Positions 1-11,060 of a DNA stretch of 54,064 nucleotides are shown piece by piece. Positions within the stretch are counted from its first letter, which is position 1. Each line of letters opens with the position of its first letter. The stretch is from Symsagittifera roscoffensis (lineage: Eukaryota > Xenacoelomorpha > Acoela > Convolutidae). The translations under genes and the position numbers were made by a program. The stretch spans positions 1-54,064 of the forward strand of contig NW_026970862.1 of assembly GCF_963678635.1 (NCBI RefSeq), given 5' to 3'. A model generated the notes under the pieces. The model was given only the letters and a program-made list of their open reading frames with translations, had not been told where the DNA came from and ran no database searches.

Positions 1-138
1 ATGGAGCCCAATTATGTATAAATTATGAATTTTGAAAATTGAATATATTGAGTTGCAAAAAAAATTGTGCAAACTGTGTTAACTTAGTACTAATTGAATG
101 TGAAATCACATTCTATCATAACCGTAAAGGTGTCACCA

Positions 139-250
139 AAAGTGGCGCCAATATTTGCGATTTAGGTAGGAAATAAGAACAGCCGTACTACAACACTACG
201 CTCTCTAAAGCTCGCAAGTGTAATCATAAACTATTTTTGAGTTAAGCAAA
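139..250. repeat. Fragment of dispersed repeat shared with 6.3 and 8.1 kb
   Basis: The stretch ending in 'actacgctct..gctcgcaagtgtaat' recurs at about 6300-6355 and, more diverged, at 8085-8135. In those copies it follows a tRNA-like SINE head, so this is probably the tail half of a SINE copy whose head lies near 420-500. Confidence 0.5.
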
Positions 251-419
251 GCAATATTAGATAAATAAATTGATATCATATAAACCAAAACAAAAACCTT
301 AAATCGGAAAAACGCTTGATCAAAATAAAATACCGCGCTGTAGTTGCAACTGAGCCGACAAAAAATCAGTGAACGATAAAAGCTGACAATGTTATTTCAA
401 AATGATTTTTTTTTGGATT

Positions 420-500
420 TTTCGAAAACAAACATTTCCTGGTCAGATTCGAGCTCCGGACCTTTGTCGCCCTATACATAGACGTTACCGCCATTTGCAC
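420..500 (-). mobile_element. Degenerate tRNA-derived SINE head
   Basis: On the minus strand this stretch has a box-B-like segment (ggtccggagctcgaatctga) after a weak box-A region. It resembles the better-preserved heads at 6108-6170 and 7935-8005. It is too diverged to be a working tRNA gene. The call rests on family resemblance within this window. Confidence 0.4.
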
Positions 501-591
501 TTTTGTTAAGGGAGAGTGTAATCTTCGTTCCGTAATTTTGCTGAGCTTCAAGTGAACAGAAAAAAAAAGACTGTAAAAAAAAACAATTTAC

Positions 592-777
592 CTGTGTTTT
601 CTGAGGGTAGTGGCAGCGGCAGGCACAAGAGAGGAGGAGTTGTCTCGGTCTCTGTTGATGCTGTCATCTGCCCTGCTGTTCTCTCTTGTAGAACTCCTCG
701 CTCGGGAGAAACCTCTCCCATTCGACTTCAGATCCGGTCTTGACAATCTATCCTTGCCCATGGGAGCTATCATCACA
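592..777 (-). CDS. Gene A exon 11 (last exon in window)
   Basis: This exon of the large minus-strand gene begins after a tgctttag acceptor and ends at a CACAG|GTAAAT donor. It enters with one base, completing AG|T from exon 10, holds 61 codons and leaves two bases, so the gene must continue beyond the left edge. The peptide is basic and Ser/Arg/Asp-rich (for example GRGFSRARSSTRENSR), probably disordered. No domain is recognised. The phase match with exon 10 is the main support. Confidence 0.75.
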
Positions 778-964
778 CTAAAGCAATACACATATGTTAC
801 AACACAGCTTCACCTACACCAAAGATGCTTCGCCTACACCAAAAAGTAAAAGAAGTGAACAAATCCAAGGAAATGAAAAAAAACTGAAGGTTTTTAGGAA
901 AAACTTCAACCTTTGAGTTTCAAAGCAAAAAATGAAAGGCCTTAAAGCGCTTGAACTTTCACGC

Positions 965-1160
965 AATAAATCTGGCACTTTTTAAATGAATTAACTCAAA
1001 TTGAGAAAACTTGATCAATAGTTAAAGTTTTGATTCCGAAGGGAAATCTGAACATTAAAATCCACTTTCGAATATAGATCACGTTTTTATTGATCATTAC
1101 ACTTCCGCTGTTTGATAGTGGAGTTTGCTTCCTTTAGACAAATGAACTGAAACTGAAAGA
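965..1160 (+). repeat. Intronic dispersed repeat, copy 1
   Basis: This copy shares a core with eight others between 2.6 and 14.5 kb: a 'tgagaaaacttgatcaatag' segment, a 'gggaaatctga' segment, 'ccactttcgaa' and 'gatagtggagtttgc', in that order. All copies read in the same orientation, within introns of gene A. Confidence 0.7.
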
Positions 1161-1408
1161 AATGAAAAGTCACACTAAGAAATTTCGAATTTCGGCGTGA
1201 ACAAGTACTGTTTTTTTTAAGTTAAAATTTGTTAACGCTGAAATTTCAATTTTCGCGGTTCGACTAAGTTTTGAATTTAAGTTCAGTTTATTCCCTTTGT
1301 TAATATCTTTAGCTTGAATATAGACTTGAATGGTCAACTCTGATGGGCCAATATAATTTTCTGTCATTTACCCTTCAGTTATGAGGGACTACCCCTTTCC
1401 TATTTCAC

Positions 1409-1634
1409 CTGTTGTTGTTCACGTCTGTCTCATCTGTCTGATTGTGCATCTGTTCCAAGTCGGCCAGAGGTAGTCTCTGATGTTTTCCCCTTCTCACTTC
1501 ACCACCATTCGTCACGTTGCTCTGCTGTTTACTTGTGTTCCCACTTGCAGATGATTGAGTTGTTGATTTGCGATTTACCGACTGATTTCTAGAGGTAAGT
1601 TTTGCTCTTGTATTGCTACGCGTGTTGGGGCCTC
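1409..1634 (-). CDS. Gene A exon 10
   Basis: The exon follows a strong acceptor (ttgtttgttcag) and ends at AACAACAG|GTGAAA. It enters with two bases completing G|GA from exon 9, holds 74 codons, and leaves AG for exon 11; 226 nt fits these phases exactly. The protein is Ser/Thr/Asn/Gln-rich with basic patches, for example GGPNTRSNTRAKLTSRN and EVRRGKHQRLPLADL. It looks disordered, and no family is recognised. Reading on past the donor meets TGA at once, which supports the donor choice. Confidence 0.82.
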
Positions 1635-1903
1635 CTGAACAAACAATTCCCATTTTAATTTTCCAGATAGAGATAAATTAAACTTATAACTTATATGAGA
1701 ATAACATGCTCACATTAGCCAAAAATTTAATTATCAAAAACTTAGTTTTCAAAGACATATTGGAAACTCGTAGATGATGTGGTCCGAACAATTAACGCAA
1801 AGCTTTCATCGTAGAAACATCAAATCAAAAAAAAATGTCTGTCTGTTTTTGATGGAACAAAACAAAATTCATAGAAATTAAACTCTGAACAAAATGAGCG
1901 TAC

Positions 1904-2383
1904 CCAAACTGTTCGTGTTCTGACTCTCTGATGAGCTGGAGCGCTTATTCGCTACATTTCCACCACCCATTTTATCACTATGTTCTCTTTTGGCCGACAT
2001 CTTCTGTGAATTGTGACTCTCACTATTGCCAACTGACTGTTTTTTCATCACCTTCACTACCACTGCATTGTTATTATGACTATTATTATAACTATTATTC
2101 GAGTCTTTCGTCTTCACTTGTGGGCTTTTGTGATCGCTTTGACTCGTGTTCTGATTGTGCGAGACGTGGTCTGTTCTGAGCATGGGTCTCACTGGTTGAA
2201 CTGGCTTATCTGTCTGAGAGGGGGCCGTCGGCAGAGGTTGTTGTGGTTTATTATGGTTAGCATTAGTATTCTGACTGTGGTTTTGGTTTAATTGTAGACT
2301 GCTTCGGTCTAGTGAGCTGTCGGCTAAGGTGGAACTATCAGCCACAACCTCCCATCTATTGTCTTTCTGCACTACGAAATGCT
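1904..2383 (-). CDS. Gene A exon 9, Asn/Ser/Gln-rich
   Basis: This is the largest exon seen in the gene: 480 nt, two bases plus 159 codons plus one base. The acceptor is ttattgtag|AG and the donor TTTGG|GTACGC. It opens with a short folded-looking stretch (HFVVQKDNRWEVVADSS), then turns into a long low-complexity run rich in Asn, Ser, His and Gln, with a Pro/Gln segment (KPQQPLPTAPSQ) and a Lys/Arg-rich end. This composition is usual for regulatory or scaffold proteins, but none is identified. Complementary open frames on the plus strand here are shadows. Confidence 0.85.
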
Positions 2384-2604
2384 CTACAATAAAATAATTC
2401 AAAAAAAATAACTATTTTTCTAAACATTTCTTCATTTTTGTATTGGTAAGAACAGTACAGTGGCAAACGAATAATTAGAGGGAAAAGTTTTTAAAAAGAT
2501 TTCCGTATAGATAGTCGTAATCCTCCTTTTGGTGGCGTGTCACATAGCCGAACACTCAGAGATCCGAAAAAAAGGTTCCGGATAGCCGAACATTAAAATA
2601 AATA

Positions 2605-2890
2605 TAGCCAGTAGTCAGCTGGAAAAAGTCAATGAGCGCAAGTAAACAGAAAAAACACCGACTTAATTTTTTAAAATCTCAACATTCGATATTCAAAAAA
2701 AAAAAATTATGCCCTTAGAGCTCTTTGAATTTCATGAACAACCTATGATTGGCACTTTTTCGATTAACTTAACCCAATTTGAGAAAACTGGATCAACACG
2801 TAAAATTGTTATTTCGATGGGAAATCTGAAAAACAAACGCTACTTTCAAAACTAGACGTCAACTTTCACTTTTTGCAGTTCGATAGCCAT
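2605..2890 (+). repeat. Intronic dispersed repeat, copy 2 (long form)
   Basis: The long form starts at 'atagccagtagtcagctgg' and runs through the shared core to 'gttcgatag'. It lies in the 4.2-kb intron between exons 9 and 8. Confidence 0.7.
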
Positions 2891-3740
2891 GTCTTATATC
2901 AAAAAAAAATTAACTGAACTTGAAAGAAATCACGTGAAACCCCAAAAAAGTAAATTTGAGCTGAGCCTGAACAAAACTCAAGACTTTTCCGAAAAAAAAA
3001 CGAGGAATCGACTTTTAAACATGAACACAAAATCAGATTCACGCAGCATTGGCATTTTATGCAAGTTTTCAGCTTTTAACCATTTCTTTGGCTATCCGAA
3101 ATTGCGGCTTTTTGGTTCTCATCCTCTCGTCTTTAACATTACAAAAATTCACATATGGAAAGAAAGAGAAAAGATGTTACATTTATCCAAAAAACTCTGA
3201 TTCATTTCAACTTTGAGAACAAGATAAAATAGGGAAGCGACACGGAGAACATGCCACAGTATCAATAAGGTGTCCACATAGCACAATCCAGTAGCAGATG
3301 GGGGGCGGAAGCCCCCTCCTTCAGGGACTTGACCTACTGCCGACACAAAGTGTCCCCCTCAAAACTTTTCTAAAGGCCCCTTCGGTGCCAATCTATACTA
3401 ATTTTGAGGGATGTGCGCGCGCCGAAAAAAACGCAATTTTTTGGTCGAAACTTTCCAACAAGTGCCTATAAACGCCTTTTTCCAAAAATTTGCCTGCGGC
3501 GCACTAAAATTCGTCCAATTTGGGTCTATTTATAGTGCTTTAGGAAAGCTCGGAAAATCAATATGGTCGACCTAAAAAAAAGGTCGTCAAAATTTTGGAA
3601 TTTTTTTTGAAAATCCGCCCCCCCTCCCGCTCGAGAAATTCCTAGATCCGCGCCTGGAAAATCTCTTGGTTGTTTCAAACATAGCAAGCAGACAGATTTG
3701 GACACGAGACAATGAATGCAAAAAAAAACAGAAAATACTG
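2891..3740. other. Intron 8 stretch with G/C-rich dispersed repeat
   Basis: No gene is seen. Around 3296-3400 is a G/C-rich dispersed repeat (ggggggcggaagccccctcc), also at 8398-8490 and in both units of the 44.7-48.1 kb duplication; a reverse-oriented piece is at 3608-3655. The rest is AT-rich intron. Confidence 0.5.
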
Positions 3741-3799
3741 ACTCAAATTTCAAATTTTACTTTTCCGAAGTTTGTTGTAGATACAGAAGCGAAGCACAA

Positions 3800-4538
3800 C
3801 TTGCGATAATCATAAAAAAGCATGTCGAAAAAAAATGTTGGAAGAAATAAGGTGAACTTAAATTTTCATATGTTTCGATGAAGGACACCTAAGGATCAAC
3901 TAAAGCTGGAGATACGTCTTTGATATTTTTGAATTTGTTATACCGATGCGGGAAGAACTGCGTAATTTCGAAAAAAGGACTTCGACCAAAACCTTAATTG
4001 TTTCTCTAATAAAATAAGTGACAAGGGAAAATTTTTTTTTTTGAGATTTTCAAATTCTCTGACAAAAATAGGGAGTAGTCACTTCTGCATGAAAAATTTG
4101 ATCGATCGCTTGTTTAGATTGAAATTAACATCTTTGAAATTTTCCAAAAAAAAAACGGTCGAAGTTCAAAAACTTGACTTTGCCAAGTCCGTTTAAAAAC
4201 TTCTGCTTGAAGCAGCTCGTGGCCGGTAAAGAATAGGAGAGTCCAGAAATTGGTTTTCTCGATTAAAAAATTAACCTGAAATTTAGCACGGTAATTTTCG
4301 AGTGGAGTAAAAAAAACTTCGAAAAAACGGTCTAAGTTTCAAAACTTTCATTGGTTGAACGCAACAAATTTTTCCAAAAAATTTGGACCTAGCAAACTAG
4401 AAATGTCAGCTTCAAACAGCCTGTGGGGTCGATTAAACTTATGATATCAGATTTGAAAGGATAGTTAGAGAAAAGTCCAAAAAACGGTCAACAAATCAGA
4501 AAGTTGACATTTCCGAGAATTAAAGCTTTTTGCTTTAA
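3800..4538. repeat. Degenerate tandem array, about 110-200 bp period
   Basis: A phrase with an 'aaaaacggtc' core, followed by a 'caaaaacttgac'-like segment and a Cys-codon-like 'cttctgc' block, recurs at roughly 4090-4180, 4200-4350, 4400-4510 and on into the palindrome arm (4700, 4870). The monomers are irregular and diverged. This array is the substrate within which the palindrome at 4539-5430 arose. Confidence 0.5.
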
Positions 4539-5430
4539 AAAAAACGTATCCACTTATGCAGAAAAGATCTGTAAATTCGTTGAACCAAAACTGTAAATTC
4601 GTTGAACCAAAAATCCAGGATTGGTAGGGTAGTTCTCGTTGAACCAGAACTGTAAATTCGTTGAACCAAAAATCCAGGATTGGTAGGGTAGTTCTCGAGA
4701 AGTTTCAAAAACGTTCAAAAAATCAAAAATTTGTATTTTTCGAGGGGCACAGGTTTTTGTGACAATTTTTTTTGCGTAGTCGTGTATGCAAATGAGCTTT
4801 TCACAGCCCGTTCTTCGGATTAAATCTAAAATCTACGATATGAGAGACTCTTTTCGGTTAAAACTTGAAACACCGCTCAAAAATCAAAAGGACCGTAGCT
4901 TTTCCGAGGACAATAACTTTTTGTGAATAAAATGCGGCAGGCCGCTAATGCAGTAAATTTACGGTATGTTTGAGCGATAAAAGGAAGGATTTAAAATATC
5001 CCTGCAAAGCTTCACTGCATTAGCGGCCTGCCGCATTTTATTCACAAAAAGTTATTGTCCTCGGAAAAGCTACGGTCCTTTTGATTTTTGAGCGGTGTTT
5101 CAAGTTTTAACCGAAAAGAGTCTCTCATATCGTAGATTTTAGATTTAATCCGAAGAACGGGCTGTGAAAAGCTCATTTGCATACACGACTACGCAAAAAA
5201 AAATTGTCACAAAAACCTGTGCCCCTCGAAAAATACAAATTTTTGATTTTTTGAACGTTTTTGAAACTTCTCGAGAACTACCCTACCAATCCTGGATTTT
5301 TGGTTCAACGAATTTACAGTTCTGGTTCAACGAGAACTACCCTACCAATCCTGGATTTTTGGTTCAACGAATTTACAGTTTTGGTTCAACGAATTTACAG
5401 ATCTTTTCTGCATAAGTGGATACGTTTTTT
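4539..5430. repeat. 416-bp near-perfect inverted repeat (palindrome)
   Basis: Left arm 4539-4954 and right arm 5014-5430 are reverse complements over about 416 bp. By eye the only difference I find is one base in a poly-T/poly-A run (8 T at 4766-4773, 9 A at 5195-5203). The arms flank a 59-nt spacer that is not palindromic. Each arm contains a 59-bp direct repeat (unit beginning ctgtaaattcgttgaacc) present about twice. If transcribed it would fold into a very long hairpin. A recent inverted duplication or a library or assembly artefact are the two explanations. Confidence 0.95.
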
Positions 5431-5639
5431 AGTAAATTTTCCAAAGCGTCTCAAAACAATAAAATAAAAAACCCAATCCCATTTACTTTCATAATACTGT
5501 TTTTAACAAACATGAATCCTGGGTAAACATGCCAAGCAACACATATGAAATTAGCAACTGAACAAAACTGAAGCGGAAACAAGGCCAGCAATCTTTGAGC
5601 AGACACCAGTTGAGCCGGAAAAACAACTGATTTTGTAAA

Positions 5640-5820
5640 ATTAGAACCCAACTTGAGAAAACTGGATTAATAGGTAAAGTTAATATTCCGCTGGGAAATC
5701 TTAAAATAAATTCCACTTTCGAAACTAGAAATCGTTCAGGTTTTTCGCACCATTTCCACGTTCGTATTTGGAGAGTGCTATTCACGTCACTTTTAGCAGA
5801 TGAATTTCAATCGAACTCAA
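5640..5820 (+). repeat. Intronic dispersed repeat, copy 3
   Basis: It contains 'ttgagaaaactggattaatag', 'ccgctgggaaatct' and 'ccactttcgaaactag'. It shares a variant 3' half ('catttccacgttcg..gagtgcta') with the copy at 11430-11600, which defines a subfamily. Confidence 0.7.
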
Positions 5821-5995
5821 AAGTGCATTAGACCTAAGTGCATCAATATTTTAAGAGTTTTGCCTAAAAAAACAAAAAAAAATCAGCAAGACCTATATAT
5901 GAGTCTTCACTACGTTCATTACTCTGAAAAAACACCTCCGAAACTACCCTGTAGGAACTATCACACACGCAGTACTTAAATTTGAATTTCAACAA

Positions 5996-6355
5996 AGAGG
6001 CGAAGCTTCACTCAGCAAACATTATCGAGAACACGGCAAAAAGCAGCTCTATAATGTGCAAGTATAAATATGCCTCGAATTGGTAAAAACTCGGCTAAGT
6101 CTCGGATTCAATCTGCGACCTAGAGATTATGAGTCTCACACACTAACGACTCAGCCCCGGACGCTTAATTAATACAAACATCAGCCACAAATAAAGCAGA
6201 GAACAGATGCTATGAAATGCTAACGATCGTGATTATAGCAAAAATGCCACGAAATAAGTTAACAATTTTAGTGAACACTTTTATATGCGAGTTAGGTTAG
6301 GAAACAAGAAGGGTCGTACTAATACACTACGCTGCTCGCAAGTGTAATGAAACTG
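5996..6355 (-). mobile_element. tRNA-derived SINE, copy B
   Basis: The minus-strand head at 6108-6170 has a box-A-like 'ggctgagtcgttag' and a box-B-like 'gattgaatccga'. The flanking body ('agcagctctataatgtgcaa' on plus, and 'cactacgctgctcgcaagtg' on the other side) is shared with the copy at 7836-8150. The two align over about 350 bp. It lies in the intron between exons 9 and 8. Confidence 0.65.
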
Positions 6356-6541
6356 AGCATATAAGCTGCATAGTGATTGAACTGATTTTGTTAAACTGGT
6401 TGTTATACCGAAAAAAGTCTAACTCCGATTAGATAACGCTCGCTAATCTCAAGTGTAAACATATTAGGAAGTCTTTGCAACATATTTTAAGCTCCTGCGC
6501 AACACTATACTCGTTATACATTAAAGAGTCGGATTACTAAC

Positions 6542-6704
6542 GTTTGGCACCCATCCTGTGGTTCGTGGAAGCGTCAGTCTGTTTGGTAGAATCCACTGAC
6601 TGACCACCAGTAGCACTGCTGTTGTTCAAGTTCTGCTGCTGCTGCTGTTGTTGTTGTAGTCTCATGTGCGCACTGCCAGAATTGATTCTCTGCAGATATG
6701 AGAC
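6542..6704 (-). CDS. Gene A exon 8, polyglutamine exon
   Basis: The acceptor is gtgcatttag|GTC and the donor AAAC|GTTAGT. The exon enters in phase 0 and leaves one base; 163 nt agrees. It encodes a run of eight Gln (codons CAA then CAG), then LNNSSATGG and a Lys/Thr-rich tail. The preferred donor lies one base before an in-frame TAG. An earlier phase-1 alternative (ATGG|GTGCC) has a weaker match. The repeat tract is a likely site of length variation. Confidence 0.82.
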
Positions 6705-6749
6705 CTAAATGCACAAATCGCCAACTATGATACAGTATTTCATATTTAC

Positions 6750-6830
6750 AGTCATATGAAATAGCTAGTGAATCCGCCTCTTACTCGAATTGTCGGCGGT
6801 TCGAAACCACCAGATCTATGTTTGTCCGAA
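6750..6830 (+). mobile_element. tRNA-like SINE fragment on plus strand
   Basis: The segment reads 'tagtgaatccgcctcttactcg' followed by 'ggcggttcgaaacc', which matches an internal promoter box B (GGTTCGANNCC type). Box A is weak. It resembles the truncated tRNA-like unit at the right edge of the window (54000-54064). Confidence 0.45.
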
Positions 6831-6947
6831 TCAATGATCAAAAAGGCTTGTTATCGACAACTGAGCTCGCATGTAGTGCTACAAACTGTCGTTATCACAG
6901 GATTATGATTTACAATAACAACATTTTCTCTAAGCAATATGAATCAC

Positions 6948-7119
6948 CTTCTCGCCGGCTATTCGGCTCAAATCTGTCGTCGACGAAGTCAAATTAAGTG
7001 TATTCGTTGTATGATTGTGATCGCTCACTGGCTGTTGATTCTGATTGGCTGTCGAGGTCTGTCCTGTTCCGGAGCTGTTGTACCTGGGCGGCCTTGGTTG
7101 GGGTTGTACCATGGCGGCT
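6948..7119 (-). CDS. Gene A exon 7
   Basis: The acceptor is gctgagaacag|A, one base that completes CG|A (Arg) from exon 6. The donor is GAGAAG|GTGATT. It holds 57 codons (172 nt). It encodes a proline-rich start (MVQPQPRPPRYNSSGTG), then Gln/Asn/Thr-rich sequence and LTSSTTDLSRIAGEK. PRPP motifs are possible SH3/WW ligands (inference). The methionine here is internal, not a start. Confidence 0.83.
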
Positions 7120-7172
7120 CTGTTCTCAGCAAAAACAAAGTCAATTAGTAGATTCAAAGTAACCAAAAGGAG

Positions 7173-7204
7173 AGACTGTTGCTGCGCAAGTAGCACTGAA
7201 TGTT
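7173..7204. repeat. Short dispersed motif (tgcgcaagtagcac)
   Basis: The phrase 'ctgcgcaagtagcac.gaa' recurs at 34138-34165, 45651-45675 and 47317-47341, nearly identical each time. It is probably the edge of an unrecognised short interspersed element. Confidence 0.5.
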
Positions 7205-7835
7205 CCAATTACTTTTGTAATTATAAAGAAAAACAAATAAAAACGAACAAAATTACCAACCTGGCTAAATTATTGTCTGAACAGCCCAGCCAAGTTTTTT
7301 TTGGAATCCAAATAACGATTAATATGGCTTTCAAATGATATCATACTATCTTTCCTCGGTGTAACCAAAATCAGAAAAAAAAACACCCTGCTCTATAGTT
7401 TTTTCGCACTTAGTGCGAAGAAACTACAAGTATTAATCCTACTTGCTAAACAAAATTAGGGATAAAAATCAAACTATGGTAAGCATATCGGAACACGATC
7501 TTTATTTAATTGTAAACTCAGACAGTTATAAACTAGGAAATATTAACTTACTAAGAGAAAGACTTCAATGAATTTTTTTCTCTCTTTTAAGCTTAAATAG
7601 CCTCAAATTTTGCACAATCTTTTCAGCTTACAAGATATGGCAATTTTTATGATTGTCTTAAGATTTTCAAAACTCTTTAAAAAGGAGAACATATAGGTAT
7701 TTGTTATATGAGCTGGATTGTATGATAAATGGTAGCAAACAACACTCGTATAAGCTAATGTATTCAAATATCTAAATTAACAAGCATTTTCATACAATTC
7801 ATGGCATAAGTTTTATTTTTTTTTCTAGAGGCGAA

Positions 7836-8150
7836 GCTTCGCCTCGCAAAAACTATCGATAACAAGACAAGAAGCAGCTCTATGAAGTGCAATAAGAAAA
7901 ACTAGAAATACGCCTCGAATTAGTACTAACTCAGCTCCGTCTGCGACTCGAACCTGCGACCTTGAAACTAAGTCTCAAACTCTAACCACTTCGCCACGGA
8001 CGCTTACATATGCTATGCAATTTCCAATGCTACAGTGACATTAGCAAATAAGTTAACACTTAATAAACACTTTTATTTGCGCGTTAGGTTAGAAAAAAAG
8101 AAGGTTCGTAATAATACACTAAGCTGATGGCTTGTGTAACTATATTTCTA
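7836..8150 (-). mobile_element. tRNA-derived SINE, copy C (best preserved head)
   Basis: On the minus strand the head (8005 down to 7935) has box A TGGCGAAGTGG and box B GGTTCGAGTCG, with an anticodon-like stem-loop (TTGAG, 7-nt loop, TTCAA). The T stem does not pair well, so this is a retroposed relative and not a tRNA gene. The body matches copy B at 5996-6355. It lies in the intron between exons 7 and 6. Confidence 0.7.
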
Positions 8151-8397
8151 ATACTTCTTTTCTTTTCAGCCCAACTTAATTCACGATAGGTGTATAGTGA
8201 ACATCGCTGTTGCCTTTTTCTATCATCCCCTGACATGAATTTACTAAGACAATAGTTTAAACACTTATTTGATAACTAAATATTTTGATATTTGTTGTAT
8301 TAACGATAATGATTCGAAGAAATAAATTCTTTCTTGCTTTCTCCGACAAAGAAAGAACCAAAACGCTAAATTCTAAAAGATCTAATGTACATTACGC

Positions 8398-8490
8398 AGG
8401 GGCCAATTTAGAGAGGGGGAGGGGGACGTCCCTCCATTTAAGGATCCGACCCCTCGCCACCTAAAGAGTCCCCCTTTTTATTGGTACCAT
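8398..8490. repeat. G/C-rich dispersed repeat copy
   Basis: It starts at 'caggggccaatttagagagg' and shares the order 'gaccc' ... 'ggtacc' with 45705-45800 and 47372-47470. It is an island of high GC in AT-rich intron. Confidence 0.55.
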
Positions 8491-8759
8491 TTTACGAATT
8501 TGGAGTTCAAATTTTGACAACCCCTTCTTTTCTTTCTTACAAGGAAAAATAGCTCTTCAGACTTTTGATATTCTTCAACATAATGATAGAAAAGACACAC
8601 GAGATGAGCGTGATTATGATTTAACTACATCGAGACCACTCAACTTACTGTCTTCTAGCAACCCAGCGTCTCTGGTTCAGAGAATCCACGAATATGCTAA
8701 ATTCATTTAATCCAATTCGATCCTCAATATTGCAAGCTAGTAGCAATTTATAGCCCAAT

Positions 8760-8965
8760 ATAAGAAAATAGCCAGCATATGGCTGGAAAATTGTAACGAA
8801 ACTGCTAATGAATGACACTTTTTTCCTAAATTATCTTACATAAAGAAAACTGGATCCATCCATTTTTTCATTCCGCTGAGAATTCTTAAATTAAAGCCCA
8901 TTTTCGAAACTAGAAGTCATTCAGGTTTTCAGTGACCTTAACAGTTTTGGAACTTCATAGTCAAG
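8760..8965 (+). repeat. Intronic dispersed repeat, copy 4
   Basis: It begins 'atagccagcatatggctgg', a small palindromic head, and carries the shared core through 'cgaaactagaagtcattcag'. Confidence 0.65.
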
Positions 8966-9268
8966 TTTTAGGAAATGATTTTGAACTGAATTGAAAAGGA
9001 AATCAAAATTCAAATTTGAACGTGAATAAACTTAAGACTTTACCTAAAAAAGTTTTAAAAAATCATCACAATCTATGTAAATAAAAATCACTTCGTTTTT
9101 TTTCCACTTGAACATAGCGCCCAATGAACCAAGCATAAAAGCACTAAAAAAATTACGCCGGGAACGTATTGCAGAAAGTACTGCGGACCTGGAATGACTG
9201 AGAAAAACTATTTGCCAAAATCTAACTGGAGATTTTGACTTTTTTGTTATTGCACACCGGAAACTTAC

Positions 9269-9540
9269 CGACTGTTGAACACTGAAACTCCTCTGGCGAA
9301 GTTTGAAGACTTCAAAGTGCCATTTTGTACTTTCGTTGTTCCATTCTGGCCAGCAGCAACACTCGATTCTGTTGAGTGGCTGGAGAAGACCCCGTCGTGT
9401 GAACTAGGAGGGGGCATGATTGGCACTGGTCGAAGAAAGGGGTTGGGCGAAGAGTTCACAACAGCAGCAACTGGTTTCGTCTTCATGGCTGAACTGCAGC
9501 TGCTGCTTGGTCGTTTTGGAGGATCAGGCTTCGCTGGAGT
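9269..9540 (-). CDS. Gene A exon 6, proline-rich
   Basis: The acceptor is cgtttag|ACT and the donor AGTCG|GTAAGT, a near-consensus site. It enters in phase 0 and leaves CG; 272 nt is 90 codons plus 2. It opens with TPAKPDPPKRPSSS and later has NPFLRPVPIMPPPSSHD, two proline-rich segments that could bind SH3 or WW domains (inference). The rest is Ser/Gly/Asn-rich. No folded domain is visible. Confidence 0.85.
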
Positions 9541-9924
9541 CTAAACGAAAAAAAAACTAGCCAACATATAATCAGAAACAAGTTACTGCGCTCGACAAAT
9601 TAGAAACAAGGCCTAATTTTCATGGAGTTTTATCAACTTTCGTAGAACACTTCGAATCGCCAGTTCTCTTTGATTTTAAGATAATTATATGAATATCTGA
9701 TTAATTCAAAAAATAACCTAATTTGAACAGAGGTGAAAGAGAGCTTCACGCCACTTGCGATATCACACTAAAAAGCACAGCGAAAATCCGAATTAAATTA
9801 AGACGAGAGCCACTGAATTGAAAAATTTGAATGTCGCACAAAAGAACGAAAGTTCAATTTGACGAAAGCGATGTCGCGAAACATTATTGCCAGTGTAATA
9901 TTAGTATTGAAACAAAATTTAACA

Positions 9925-10235
9925 TAGCCAACTGACATTTGGAAAAGAGTAATAAACGCAGGGTAACTCCAAAAAACTGACTTGTTTTTTGACAAACATT
10001 CAACTTTTGAATTTAGAAGAAAACATAGATGGCCTCAAAGCTCTTTGACGTTGAAGAACAATTTATGATTGCCACCTTTTTGATAAAATTAACCCAATTT
10101 GAGAAAAATGGATCGATAGGTAAAACTTTTATTTCACTGGGAAATCTGATAATTAATTTCCATTTTTGAAATCAGAAATTGATCACGTTTTTCGTGACCT
10201 TTAGATTTTTATTGTTCGATAGTTGGCCTTCTTTT
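9925..10235 (+). repeat. Intronic dispersed repeat, copy 5 (long form)
   Basis: It runs from 'acatagccaactgacatttgg' to 'ttgttcgatagttgg' and carries every block of the family, so it helps define a full unit of about 310 bp. Confidence 0.7.
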
Positions 10236-10734
10236 TAACAAAAAAATGAAGCGAACAAAAAAATCAAAATTAAAACCTCGAAAAATCAAAATTGAGCGTG
10301 AACAAATTTTTTCCCGAAAAGCCAGCAAAAAATCACCAGTACCTATATAAGACTATTCACTTCGTTCATTACTCTTAATCAAGCAGTAACTAAGCAGGCA
10401 ATATTTGTGCACGCAACCGTTCAGCCGAACAAAGATTGTCTCGAAAAATTTGATCCACGAAAGTTTTGAGATTCCAAGTTTCTATGCATAAAGCACAACC
10501 GCAATAAAATATTTGTCGCCTTTCAAAAGCTCTTATGAGGCAACTATATTGATGAAAACAAGGTAAACTCACAGCCTTTAAAGCACAAAAATAAAATTCA
10601 TGATACACAAACGGTATAAATGCAAACTATTAAAATTAATCAAATTGAATTTCAATCACTGTATACAGAGCCACTAGACTTTTCGAAAAGTGTCAATGAA
10701 CGCACAATAGAAAACAAAATTCAATTTTTTTCAA

Positions 10735-11060
10735 AAACATAGCCAATAGACTGTTGAAAAAAAGTAATGAGTCAATAAACAGAAGTTAACAGAAAAAAAA
10801 ACAGACTTGTTTTTTGAGACACTTTCCAAGAAAAAAATAGATGGCCATAAAACTCTTTGAATTTCTAGAACAAAAAAGGATTGACTTTTTTTATAACATG
10901 AAGCCAATTTGAAAAAAAAAATGGATCAACAGAAAAATTTGTGTTTCGCTGATAACTCCAATAATTAAACTCCATTTTCGAAACTAGCAATCGATCACGT
11001 TTTTCGTGACCTTTACACTTTTGCTGTTCGATAGTGGAGTTTGCCTTCCTTTTAACAAAC
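10735..11060 (+). repeat. Intronic dispersed repeat, copy 6 (long form)
   Basis: It runs from 'aacatagccaatagactg' through 'gatcacgtttttcgtgacc' to 'gatagtggagtttgccttcc'. It is the most complete copy at its 3' end. Confidence 0.7.

Noticed and set aside
8620-8700. Possible 23-bp microexon of gene A with a GTAAGT donor
   Set aside because: Its length is not a multiple of three, and exons 6 and 7 already match in phase without it.
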